NCBI GenBank assembly: GCA_900759325.1
Contig: CAAEUW010000029.1
Location: forward strand, 61,891-125,890
Source: an uncultured Peptostreptococcus sp.
GTDB taxonomy: Bacteria > Bacillota > Clostridia > Peptostreptococcales > Peptostreptococcaceae
DNA: 64,000 nt
Direction of reading: 5' to 3'
In this document: positions 18,129 to 25,037 of the stretch, piece by piece
Layout: every line of letters begins with the position of its first letter
How positions within the stretch are numbered: the first letter of the stretch is position 1
Program-made: the position numbers and the translations under genes
Notes under the pieces: model-generated
Databases searched by the model: none
What the model was told of the DNA's origin: nothing
What the model saw: only the letters and a program-made list of their open reading frames with translations

Positions 18129-19502
18129 TTATTCACCTTCAGTCAGTAATTTTGCCTGAATCATTATGGCACATTCCGTCCTCTTCTTCTGCATTTCACA
18201 GCCTAAATCGTATGGTTTTTTGATATCATTATTGAAATTTATTGCATTAGCATGACATCCACCAGAGCAGTAGAACTTGTTCCAACATGTTTGGCAAGTT
18301 TCCTTATTATATACATGAGCCTCCCTGAACATAGTCGTAACATCTTCAGGTATCTCAATTCTTTCGTCATTTATATTACCTAGTATATAGTCTTCTTTAC
18401 CTACAAACTGGTGACATGGATAGATGTCCCCATTTGGCACTATAGATATATACTCATTACCTGCCCCACAGCCTGTTATCCTTTTGATAACACATGGCCC
18501 CTGGTTTAGGTCAATCATAAAGTGGAAGAATTTCATTTTTTCCCCTTTTAGCTGCCTATCTGCCAGTTCATCTGCAAAAGATTCATATTCCTCAAAAATC
18601 TTAGGAAGGTCTTCCTCTCTTAGGGCAAATGGATTAGACTCATCATCTACAACTGGTTCTATAGATGTCAATTCAAAGCCCAGGTCTGCAAAATGCTTTA
18701 CATCCTCAGAAAAATCCAGGTTATCCCTAGTGAAGGTACCCCTAACATAGTAGTACTTGTCCTTTGGCCTTTGACTAACTAACTTTTGGAACTTCGGTAC
18801 TATAATATCATAGCTACCCCTGTCGTTTACAGTTGGCCTCATTCCATCATTTACATCCTTCCTACCGTCAAGCGATAGGACTACATTATGCATGTGCTCA
18901 TTTATAAAGTCTATCTTTTCGTCATCGAGAAGAACTCCATTTGTCGTAATTGTAAACCTTATATTCTTTCCAGCAGGTTTTTCTACTTCCCTACCATACT
19001 TTACCAATGCCTTGACTACTGGCCAGTTCATCAGTGGCTCACCACCAAAGAAATCTATTTCAAGGTTTCTCCTATTACCAGAGTTTGCTATTAGGTAGTC
19101 TATGGCCTTCTTACCAACTTCAAGAGGCATAAGCTCAGCCTTACCACCAAAGTCTCCCTGCTTAGCAAAGCAGTACTTACACTTTAGGTTGCAGTCGTGG
19201 GCAACATTTAGACAGAGCGCCTTTACTACTGGTTGCCTATTTACAAAACTAGGATGGAACTTGTACTCATCCTCTGAATACAGTAGTCCCTCTTCCTCCA
19301 AGTTTTTTATTTCTTCATAGGCCTCCCTAATCTTGTCAGCCTCAAATTCACCTTCTAGAGTCTTTATTATATCCTCTAGACCTATTTCTTTATAAAAGTC
19401 TAATACCCTATATGTCACGTCATCTATTACGTGAACAGCTCCTCCATTCACATCTATGACGATATTGTATCCATTCAAACTATACTTATGTATTAATTCC
19501 AC
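18129..19502 (-). CDS. scfB: SCIFF-type radical SAM/SPASM peptide maturase
   Basis: This approximately 457-residue radical SAM enzyme resembles the maturases that form Cys-Thr thioether crosslinks in SCIFF peptides (CteB type). An N-terminal peptide-binding (RRE-like) domain opens MELIHKYSLNGYN. The radical SAM motif is C104-xxx-C108-xx-C111 (CNLKCKYC). A C-terminal SPASM region is rich in cysteines (CGAG, CHQF, CQTCW, CSGGC). GTG at 19502 is chosen because GGGAGG lies 7 bases upstream and the resulting N-terminus matches the family. The SCIFF precursor gene normally just upstream is absent here. It heads the operon that runs to pta. Confidence 0.85.
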   Translation of the reverse strand: MELIHKYSLNGYNIVIDVNGGAVHVIDDVTYRVLDFYKEIGLEDIIKTLEGEFEADKIREAYEEIKNLEEEGLLYSEDEYKFHPSFVNRQPVVKALCLNVAHDCNLKCKYCFAKQGDFGGKAELMPLEVGKKAIDYLIANSGNRRNLEIDFFGGEPLMNWPVVKALVKYGREVEKPAGKNIRFTITTNGVLLDDEKIDFINEHMHNVVLSLDGRKDVNDGMRPTVNDRGSYDIIVPKFQKLVSQRPKDKYYYVRGTFTRDNLDFSEDVKHFADLGFELTSIEPVVDDESNPFALREEDLPKIFEEYESFADELADRQLKGEKMKFFHFMIDLNQGPCVIKRITGCGAGNEYISIVPNGDIYPCHQFVGKEDYILGNINDERIEIPEDVTTMFREAHVYNKETCQTCWNKFYCSGGCHANAINFNNDIKKPYDLGCEMQKKRTECAIMIQAKLLTEGE

Positions 19503-19538
19503 CTTATTTCCTCCCACTTTAAAAATCCTTTACACTTT

Positions 19539-19568
19539 ATTATACCACACGATTATATTACTATACAA
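19539..19568 (-). promoter_or_regulatory. Promoter of the scfB-pta operon
   Basis: Minus-strand TTGTAT (19568-19563), an 18-base spacer and TATAAT (19544-19539) lie 37 bases before the scfB start, directly after the lipoprotein terminator. It is the only clear promoter for the following 13 genes. Confidence 0.6.
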
Positions 19569-19600
19569 AAAAACCAACCCATATGGATTGGTTTTTATTT
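19566..19600 (-). terminator. Terminator of the lipoprotein gene
   Basis: AAAAACCAA and TTGGTTTTT arms (19569-19577 and 19588-19596) flank an inner CC-ATAT-GG; T-rich tracts on both sides make it potentially bidirectional. Confidence 0.75.
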
Positions 19601-19648
19601 AAAAATCAATAATATATCCCTATTTAAACTTAATTTAGGTCCTATAAC

Positions 19649-20617
19649 TTAGTTTCCATAGAAGGCTGCCTTAAAGGCCTCTACAAAAATAGATCTTGCC
19701 TCAGAAATCTGGCTTCCCTGGATAGGACTATCGCCTTCAAGGTCATTGAACATCTGAGTGGCTACAGATTCAAGCTGGCTTTCGCTACCACCACTCTGTC
19801 TAAAACTACTACCTGCATTGGCGCCGGCACTCCTAATTTCACTTCTTAGACTGTTATTTAAGCTAGAAACCTTTGGAACAAATCCTTGATCGTTATTAGA
19901 ATTTGAATCGTTATTACTTGGCTTAGTAGTATTTGAAGACCTGTTATTTTTATTGGAATCTTCATCATTTCTTCTCTTATTTGAAGTCTGGTTCTTATCA
20001 GTATCTTCGTTTTTCTTATTTGAAGTCTGGTCCTTGTCAGTTTTTGAAGATGTAGTATTCTTATCGGTATCATCTGTCACAGTCTGATCATCACTTGCCT
20101 TAACAGACTTACCTCTAACCTTTTCAACATCCTGCCTTATCTTGTCCATCTTTTCCTTGAAATCCTTAAAGAGACTATCGTACTCCTTCATTTCCTTCTT
20201 GTATTTAGTAGAATCAGTCAGAACATGGTCTGCCATCCCTAGTGATTTTACATACATCTTTTTTAAGATATCCTTAGCTTCATTTAAAGGCTTGTACTTA
20301 ATATCTGTACTAGCTAAAAGCGTCTGACCATTTTTTATCAGGTCCTTGGCTGAAACTAGGTCGCTCTCAAGTTCTGGGTTCTTACTAGCATCACTTATTG
20401 TCTTTAAGTTATTCTTGAGGTCATTGTAATATGACAATATTTCCTTATATTCAATAACCACTTCTTCCACATTGTCTTTCGTAATCTCTGTAATATATTC
20501 TGTTTTCTGGGTTTTATCACTACTATTGGTATCAGTCTTTTTATTGCTACCACATCCTACTGTCAAAGTCATGGCAAGTACCAAGCCGGCAACAATAGTC
20601 TTTTTGAATAAATTCAA
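19649..20617 (-). CDS. Lipoprotein of unknown function
   Basis: A signal peptide ends in the lipobox LTVGC, so the mature protein should be lipid-anchored outside the membrane. The body has a helical, probably coiled-coil section (about residues 40-165). A hydrophilic linker of repeated Thr-Asp-Lys-Asn/Ser-Asn-Lys units (about 165-235) and a C-terminal domain of about 80 residues follow. I recognise no family. TTG at 20617 is chosen because GGAGGTGGAG lies 3-8 bases upstream; the ATG at 20632 overlaps that site. A consensus promoter precedes it. Confidence 0.75.
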   Translation of the reverse strand: MNLFKKTIVAGLVLAMTLTVGCGSNKKTDTNSSDKTQKTEYITEITKDNVEEVVIEYKEILSYYNDLKNNLKTISDASKNPELESDLVSAKDLIKNGQTLLASTDIKYKPLNEAKDILKKMYVKSLGMADHVLTDSTKYKKEMKEYDSLFKDFKEKMDKIRQDVEKVRGKSVKASDDQTVTDDTDKNTTSSKTDKDQTSNKKNEDTDKNQTSNKRRNDEDSNKNNRSSNTTKPSNNDSNSNNDQGFVPKVSSLNNSLRSEIRSAGANAGSSFRQSGGSESQLESVATQMFNDLEGDSPIQGSQISEARSIFVEAFKAAFYGN

Positions 20618-20648
20618 AAACTCCACCTCCATTTCATAGATATTTTTT

Positions 20649-20677
20649 ATTATACCATATTTTCTTATAATTCACAA
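20649..20677 (-). promoter_or_regulatory. Sigma-A-type promoter of the lipoprotein gene
   Basis: TTGTGA (20677-20672), a 17-base spacer and TATAAT (20654-20649) on the minus strand, about 30 bases before the start codon. Confidence 0.75.
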
Positions 20678-20679
20678 AA

Positions 20680-20874
20680 AAATATATAATAATTCCTATT
20701 TATAAGTGTTTATACACATATTTTTTTGCATTGTAGGTCACAAAAATATTTAATATTTCACTTGAATTCCTACGATATAATAAATCACCTAAATTATCCA
20801 GCAAGAGCATTGACTTTGCGCCATCATAGGCTAATTAATATTCTGTATTTGCATACAGGTCATTTAGTGCTTCA
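20680..20874. other. Intergenic stretch, possibly decayed coding DNA
   Basis: No gene is supported here. On the minus strand one frame reads 19 codons from an ATG overlapping the 3' end of the SPL-like gene to a TAA in this gap. After the TAA it stays open for about 44 more codons. There is no ribosome-binding site. It may be a decayed small gene or chance. Confidence 0.2.
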
Positions 20875-21762
20875 TTAGTCGCCAAATATTTCATCAAAAA
20901 AACTTAGTTGCTTTGAAATTTCATTTTCCTCAAATAAATTCAAGTAATTAAATATAGCCTCATTATCATGGACAATATTATTCTGCTCACAAAATCTGTG
21001 AAATAGACCCATTAACTTTTTATTATTTTGACTGGTCACTATATAGCTGTTTCTGTATTCACTCATATATTGATTTTTCAATCTTGGAAACTTTTTATCT
21101 AGTTGGGAATAAAAATATTCTCTGTTACCATCCCTAAGTGTAAGACCCATACCAAAGCATATTATCCCATATACACCGGCATCTTTACAATAATTCAAAA
21201 TCCCAAGAATATTCTCTTCCGTATCATTTATGTATGGCAATATTGGACATAGCCAAACTACTGTCGGTATCCCTTCATCTCGCAATACTTTTAATGCTTC
21301 AAACCTTTGTCTAGTAGTTGAAACATTGGGTTCAATTTTTTTGCACATATCTTCATTATAGGTTGTCAAGGTCATTTGAATAACACATTTAGTTTTTGAA
21401 TTTATTGCCTTAAATAAATCTATATCTCTTAAGACATTCACAGATTTCGTTATCAGTGTAGCACCGAATCCATATTTATTTATTAGTTCAAGAGCTTTTC
21501 TCGTATAGTTTAAGTCTAATTCTTCACTAAGATATGGATCTGTCATGGAGCCCAAACCAATCATACATTTTTTCCTCTTTCGTCTTAATCTTTCTTCCAG
21601 AAGACTTATTCCGTTTTCTTTTACCTCTATATCCTCAAATTTATGGTTCATCTGGTAACAATCACATCTTGAGTCACAATATATACATCCATGTGTACAA
21701 CCCCTAAACAAGTTTATTCCATTTTTTGAAGATAAGATTCCTTTTACTTTAGTAAAATGCAC
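20875..21762 (-). CDS. SPL-like (COG1533) radical SAM protein
   Basis: This 295-residue radical SAM protein resembles spore photoproduct lyase-like enzymes. The cluster motif is CTHGCIYC, followed by more cysteines (DSRCDCY), GSMTDPY, and TKSVNVLRDIDL. Only true SPL has a proven DNA-repair reaction; most relatives are uncharacterised. The start is GTG with GGG 7 bases upstream. It sits one base after the stop that would end a read-through version of the ClbS-like gene, so the two were probably one transcriptional unit. Confidence 0.75.
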   Translation of the reverse strand: MHFTKVKGILSSKNGINLFRGCTHGCIYCDSRCDCYQMNHKFEDIEVKENGISLLEERLRRKRKKCMIGLGSMTDPYLSEELDLNYTRKALELINKYGFGATLITKSVNVLRDIDLFKAINSKTKCVIQMTLTTYNEDMCKKIEPNVSTTRQRFEALKVLRDEGIPTVVWLCPILPYINDTEENILGILNYCKDAGVYGIICFGMGLTLRDGNREYFYSQLDKKFPRLKNQYMSEYRNSYIVTSQNNKKLMGLFHRFCEQNNIVHDNEAIFNYLNLFEENEISKQLSFFDEIFGD

Positions 21763-21826
21763 TTTAAATCCCTACCCTACTCTTTTGATTTGCAATTTTT
21801 CCTATGAGTTTTAAGCTTTTTCTAGC

Positions 21827-22321
21827 CTAATCATAATGGCTCGAGGTCGCACTTACAAAATAAGACCCAAGTACACTTCCTCCGACCCACTTATATATCT
21901 CTTTTGTAAACAATTCTTCATCTGTGGATGTTTCAGCCAACTTTAAAACATCCCTATGGGATTTATGAAACATTTCAGTCGCACTTTCAAGAGAAGTATT
22001 TTGGTGTTTCTTCCAAAATTCTATGTTCATATCCCCATAAGTTTTCCAGTTATATGGTTTAGCCAAAAATGGCCTTTCTTCCCCTTTTTGATTAGAATAT
22101 ACACATTTTAAAATAAGCTGATGCCATTCATAGAGATGAATTAAAATATTTCTTAAATTCTTATCTCTTTTCCAATGGGCTTCTTTTTTCTTTTCATCTT
22201 TTGAAAAATCAAAAGGTGTATTTAACTCATCCTCGGTCATATTTGAAATAAGTAAATTAAACTTTTCATAGTTTTCCTTGGCATCAGTCAATAATTCTTT
22301 TTTTGCTCTAGGTCTTGGCAT
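21827..22321 (-). CDS. ClbS/DfsB-like four-helix protein, probably C-terminally truncated
   Basis: This 164-residue protein resembles DUF1706/ClbS (PF08020). The matching features are the opening MPRPRAKKELL, LIHLYEWHQLI, KPYNWKTY and the C-terminal SSHYD. E. coli ClbS protects cells from colibactin by hydrolysing its cyclopropane warhead. Relatives, as I recall the family, usually continue SHYDW; here the next codon is TAG, one base from TGG. The frame then stays open for 20 basic codons and ends just before the next gene. Loss of the last helix end may or may not inactivate it. AAGGAG precedes the ATG, and the GyrI-like gene ends 12 bases upstream. Confidence 0.78.
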   Translation of the reverse strand: MPRPRAKKELLTDAKENYEKFNLLISNMTEDELNTPFDFSKDEKKKEAHWKRDKNLRNILIHLYEWHQLILKCVYSNQKGEERPFLAKPYNWKTYGDMNIEFWKKHQNTSLESATEMFHKSHRDVLKLAETSTDEELFTKEIYKWVGGSVLGSYFVSATSSHYD

Positions 22322-22333
22322 AATCTAATCTCC

Positions 22334-22948
22334 TTATCTAACTGTATATCTCAGTATTGTTTTTTGTTTTTCTTCTGATGTCCTATTCTTTTTGCTAAGA
22401 TATATCTCTCTATGAAAATCGCCTGTTCTTGTAAGATTAAATTTTCTTGCAAATTCTTTCATCTGTTCAAACGATTTCGGCTCATCATCATAACTTCCGA
22501 CATGTAAAATCTGTATGGCTTTACCCTCTTTAATTTCCTCAAAACTTATTTCATCATACAAGCTATTCGTTTCTTTCTTTTTCACATTTTCGAATGCTTT
22601 TATAAATATATCCTGTGTAATAAAATTGGGTTGTTTAATCATTAATGAGTATTTAAGTTTACTTTTATCAAGTGCTTTTTCATCACCTTTCTCCCAAATC
22701 CCCTCTAATGGATATACCGTAAAATCTGTAATTTTATCATCAGATCTATTTTTCATACTTGCTTTAAATAGCATTTTGATTGTGTAAGCAAGTGAATATA
22801 AAGCGGATATTCTGTCAGAAAAATCAGCTTTATTCGGATCACCTTCACCTTTTATCATAATAAATTTTTGCTTTGGCACATCTACAATAATTGGCGTTTG
22901 CCTTACACCATAAAGGTTTTTTTCTTCTTTTCTCCATTCATATTTCAT
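22334..22948 (-). CDS. GyrI-like small-molecule-binding protein (Lin2189-like)
   Basis: This approximately 204-residue protein has the MKYEWRKxEKxLY opening and a GyrI/AraC-effector-like fold. Characteristic sequences are FIMIKGEGDPN, ISALYSLAYTIK and EGIWEKGD. Members of this subgroup (Listeria Lin2189 and relatives) have been reported to hydrolyse cyclopropanoid DNA alkylators. That would complement the ClbS-like protein encoded 12 bases downstream. The second of two adjacent ATGs has the better spacing to GGGGGG. Its promoter overlaps an inverted repeat shared with the upstream WYL regulator. Confidence 0.8.
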   Translation of the reverse strand: MKYEWRKEEKNLYGVRQTPIIVDVPKQKFIMIKGEGDPNKADFSDRISALYSLAYTIKMLFKASMKNRSDDKITDFTVYPLEGIWEKGDEKALDKSKLKYSLMIKQPNFITQDIFIKAFENVKKKETNSLYDEISFEEIKEGKAIQILHVGSYDDEPKSFEQMKEFARKFNLTRTGDFHREIYLSKKNRTSEEKQKTILRYTVR

Positions 22949-22980
22949 CATCCAACCCCCCTTTGTATCTTGATAATTTT

Positions 22981-22986
22981 ATTATA
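22981..22986 (-). promoter_or_regulatory. -10 box of the gyrI-like/clbS-like unit
   Basis: TATAAT on the minus strand lies 32 bases before the GyrI-like start. No good -35 is present; that position is covered by the inverted repeat at 22999-23013, fitting a regulated promoter. Confidence 0.5.
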
Positions 22987-22998
22987 CAGAGAGATACT

Positions 22999-23013
22999 TG
23001 ACACCATATGTCA
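22999..23013. promoter_or_regulatory. Putative WYL-regulator operator 1
   Basis: TGACA-CCATA-TGTCA, an inverted repeat 12 bases upstream of the -10 box of the GyrI-like gene. It matches a repeat in the same position before the WYL gene itself (23946-23960). Confidence 0.55.
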
Positions 23014-23910
23014 TATTATATATTTTTCTGCCATTTTATTTATCATTTCCTTAATCTGTATTCGTATCTCCTTTGGCTCTAATACTTCAGCACTATCTCC
23101 AAAGGAAAGAATATAGTTAAATAAGTTATAATCATTTGGCATCTCTATTTCAACGTATAGATTTCCATCATCTTCTACGATTTCTCCCTTTAACTCATCA
23201 TATACTCTAAAGGCAACTTTATAATCAAACTTAACTTTGATATTGACTGTATTTTCATATGGAATTTCTTTTTTCAGTATTAAATTTTCAAAGCTGTCTT
23301 CGAATTTTTCGGCATGAACTTCTAAATTTTTTATCCTAGACAATTTAAAATACCTGAAGTCATTTCTAAGTAAACATAGGGCATATAGGTACCAGTCCTG
23401 TCCTTTAAAAAGAAGCCTCACAGGTTTAACTCTTCTGCTTGTTTCTTCTTCATTGCTACTAAAGTATGAGAATGAAATAATACTCTTACTTAAAATGGCA
23501 GATTTAATATCATTAAATGTTCTTTCATACATCTTGTTGTTTTGCCAATTATTGAAGTCGACCTCAATCCAATTAGTACTTTTCATTTTAAATAATGCAG
23601 ACAGTTTAGTCATGAGTTCATTTTCATAATGTTTAGTAGTATTATCCAATCCTTGAAGAGCTGACATAATTTGCTCTTTTTCCCTTTCAGTAAGCAATGA
23701 TTTGCTCAGCACAAAATCTTTGGCAATTTCTATACCACCACCCTTTCCTTGAGTAGCATAAATTGGTATCCCAGCACCGCTAATTGAGTCAATATCTCGA
23801 TAAATCGTTCTTACTGATACTTCAAATTTATCTGCAAGCTCATTTGCCGTAACTTTCTCTTTTTCTAAAATGTAATATAGTATTCTAAACAATCTATTAT
23901 TTTTCATCAT
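23011..23910 (-). CDS. WYL-domain HTH transcriptional regulator (YafY/DeoR-like)
   Basis: This approximately 299-residue regulator has an N-terminal HTH_11 domain (VTANELADKFEVSVRTIYRD), a linker, and a ligand-sensing WYL domain at about 135-215 (FKGQDWYLYALCLLR). A C-terminal WCX dimer extension follows. WYL proteins often sense single-stranded DNA or nucleotides and control DNA-damage or defence genes. ATG at 23910 (the first of two adjacent ATGs) has GAGGAG 7 bases upstream. Its promoter and that of the GyrI-like gene share a TGACA-N5-TGTCA palindrome, suggesting autoregulation and control of the downstream genes. Confidence 0.88.
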   Translation of the reverse strand: MMKNNRLFRILYYILEKEKVTANELADKFEVSVRTIYRDIDSISGAGIPIYATQGKGGGIEIAKDFVLSKSLLTEREKEQIMSALQGLDNTTKHYENELMTKLSALFKMKSTNWIEVDFNNWQNNKMYERTFNDIKSAILSKSIISFSYFSSNEEETSRRVKPVRLLFKGQDWYLYALCLLRNDFRYFKLSRIKNLEVHAEKFEDSFENLILKKEIPYENTVNIKVKFDYKVAFRVYDELKGEIVEDDGNLYVEIEMPNDYNLFNYILSFGDSAEVLEPKEIRIQIKEMINKMAEKYII

Positions 23911-23928
23911 CTTAAATCTCCTCGATTC

Positions 23929-23960
23929 ATTATACCACAGTAACATGACATCTTTTGTCA
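23929..23960 (-). promoter_or_regulatory. Promoter and putative operator 2 of the WYL regulator
   Basis: TATAAT (23934-23929) lies 11 bases from the inverted repeat TGACA-N5-TGTCA (23946-23960), which extends to ATGACA/TGTCAT. The repeat occupies the -35 region as in the GyrI-like promoter. Confidence 0.55.
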
Positions 23961-23974
23961 TATTATATTATTTT

Positions 23975-24015
23975 CTATAACAAATCCCCCAGTTTATCTG
24001 GGGGATTTGTTATAG
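23975..24015. terminator. Perfect 18-bp hairpin between operons
   Basis: Arms 23975-23992 and 23998-24015 pair without mismatch around a 5-base loop, with a CCCCC/GGGGG core. It lies between the terminator at 24016-24046 and the WYL promoter; it may be a back-up terminator or a palindromic element. Confidence 0.6.
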
Positions 24016-24063
24016 AAAAAACGCCGGATTGGTAAGGTCCGACGTTTGCGCACTATAAAGTGC
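24016..24063 (-). terminator. Terminator of the 24.1-kb gene plus a small hairpin
   Basis: On the minus strand AACGTCGGA and TCCGGCGTT pair (one mismatch) and are followed by TTTTTT. A further GCACT-ATAA-AGTGC hairpin (24050-24063) lies closer to the gene. Confidence 0.7.
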
Positions 24064-24108
24064 ATGTTATTATGGTAGTTTTGTAAAAAAACAAAAAGTA
24101 ATAGCAAA

Positions 24109-24762
24109 TTAATTAGCTAGGGCAGCCTTTAGGCTATCGTTTCTATATGCAAGGTCCTTGTTGTCTGTAGGAACCATGACAACTGAATAACGTTTACCTT
24201 CAACGAAGAAAACTACAACCTTCTTATCCTTAAAGTTATATTCCCTATACTTATCCATTTCCTTGTTGCATACATTGCGTATCTGGTCGATTTCATTTGA
24301 ATCTGCCAATACGAACTGGGCATCTGACTTCATCAGTAAGTTGATTAGGTTTCTCTCTTCACCAATTTCGTAAATCTTGTATTTTCTCAAGACTCTTTCC
24401 AACTGGTCATCTGTCAGGGCCACACTCATAGCTTTGTCATTCTCATTCTTAAGTATAGAACCACTTATATCCTGAACATGTACAGGATGCAATTCTTCAG
24501 GTCTAACATCGATGACCTTGCTAAAGTGTACGTACTGCTTATTGCTCACATATCCTTCATTCTTGATTTCAACAAATCCAGGAATTAGGCCAATGCAGAA
24601 CGATTCAATAGAATCCTTGCTAAACTTGTTAGATATAGGCAAAATCTTCACAGTATTTTTGTCTTCGTCTATATCCAAAATAACTGCGTAGTCTAAAGAG
24701 TATGTCTCATAGTCTACATCATCTAGTGCAAAAAAGTTATACCTTATAATATCACCTAACAT
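24109..24762 (-). CDS. Protein of unknown function, possible PemK/MazF-like N-terminal barrel
   Basis: I do not recognise this 217-residue protein with confidence. The first 95 residues (GDIIRYNF, YAVILDI, ILPISNKF, VHFSKVIDV) have the spacing of a PemK/MazF SH3-like barrel. A helical stretch and a C-terminal beta-rich part (VVVFFVEGKRYSVVMVPT) follow. No antitoxin gene is adjacent, so a free toxin role is not supported. The start has GGAGG 8 bases upstream. Terminators on both sides make it monocistronic. Confidence 0.6.
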   Translation of the reverse strand: MLGDIIRYNFFALDDVDYETYSLDYAVILDIDEDKNTVKILPISNKFSKDSIESFCIGLIPGFVEIKNEGYVSNKQYVHFSKVIDVRPEELHPVHVQDISGSILKNENDKAMSVALTDDQLERVLRKYKIYEIGEERNLINLLMKSDAQFVLADSNEIDQIRNVCNKEMDKYREYNFKDKKVVVFFVEGKRYSVVMVPTDNKDLAYRNDSLKAALAN

Positions 24763-24852
24763 TAGCTACACCTCCGCTTAATATTCAACATCAGGAAATC
24801 ATTTCCAACCTTATATTAACACACTTTCAGCCTTAAGTCCAGTTTTTTTTAC

Positions 24853-24899
24853 AAAAAAATAAGGTATTTGAATAAGAATTCAATATACCTTATTTTTTT
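24853..24899. terminator. Bidirectional terminator downstream of ptsI
   Basis: About 15 bp of AATAAGGTAT/ATACCTTATT extended by A/T runs, 138 bases after ptsI. The 3' stretch between (24900-25037) holds a TTATAGG-N10-CCTATAA inverted repeat but no gene. Confidence 0.75.
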
Positions 24900-25037
24900 A
24901 AAAGCTCTAATGCCTTGATATTATAGGATTTTATAGCCCTATAACCAGTTATTAGTGTAGCATATATTTTTTGTTTTCAAGGATATTTTGCTTATATATT
25001 TAGTATATATTACATCATATTAAATGTATTTTACACT

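Noticed and set aside
19503..19648. SCIFF precursor peptide gene
   Set aside because: No short frame with several cysteines is present on either strand; only a promoter and a terminator are seen.
20875..24063. Prophage or integrative element around the WYL cassette
   Set aside because: No integrase, transposase, tRNA or flanking direct repeats were found; only the accessory gene content suggests transfer.
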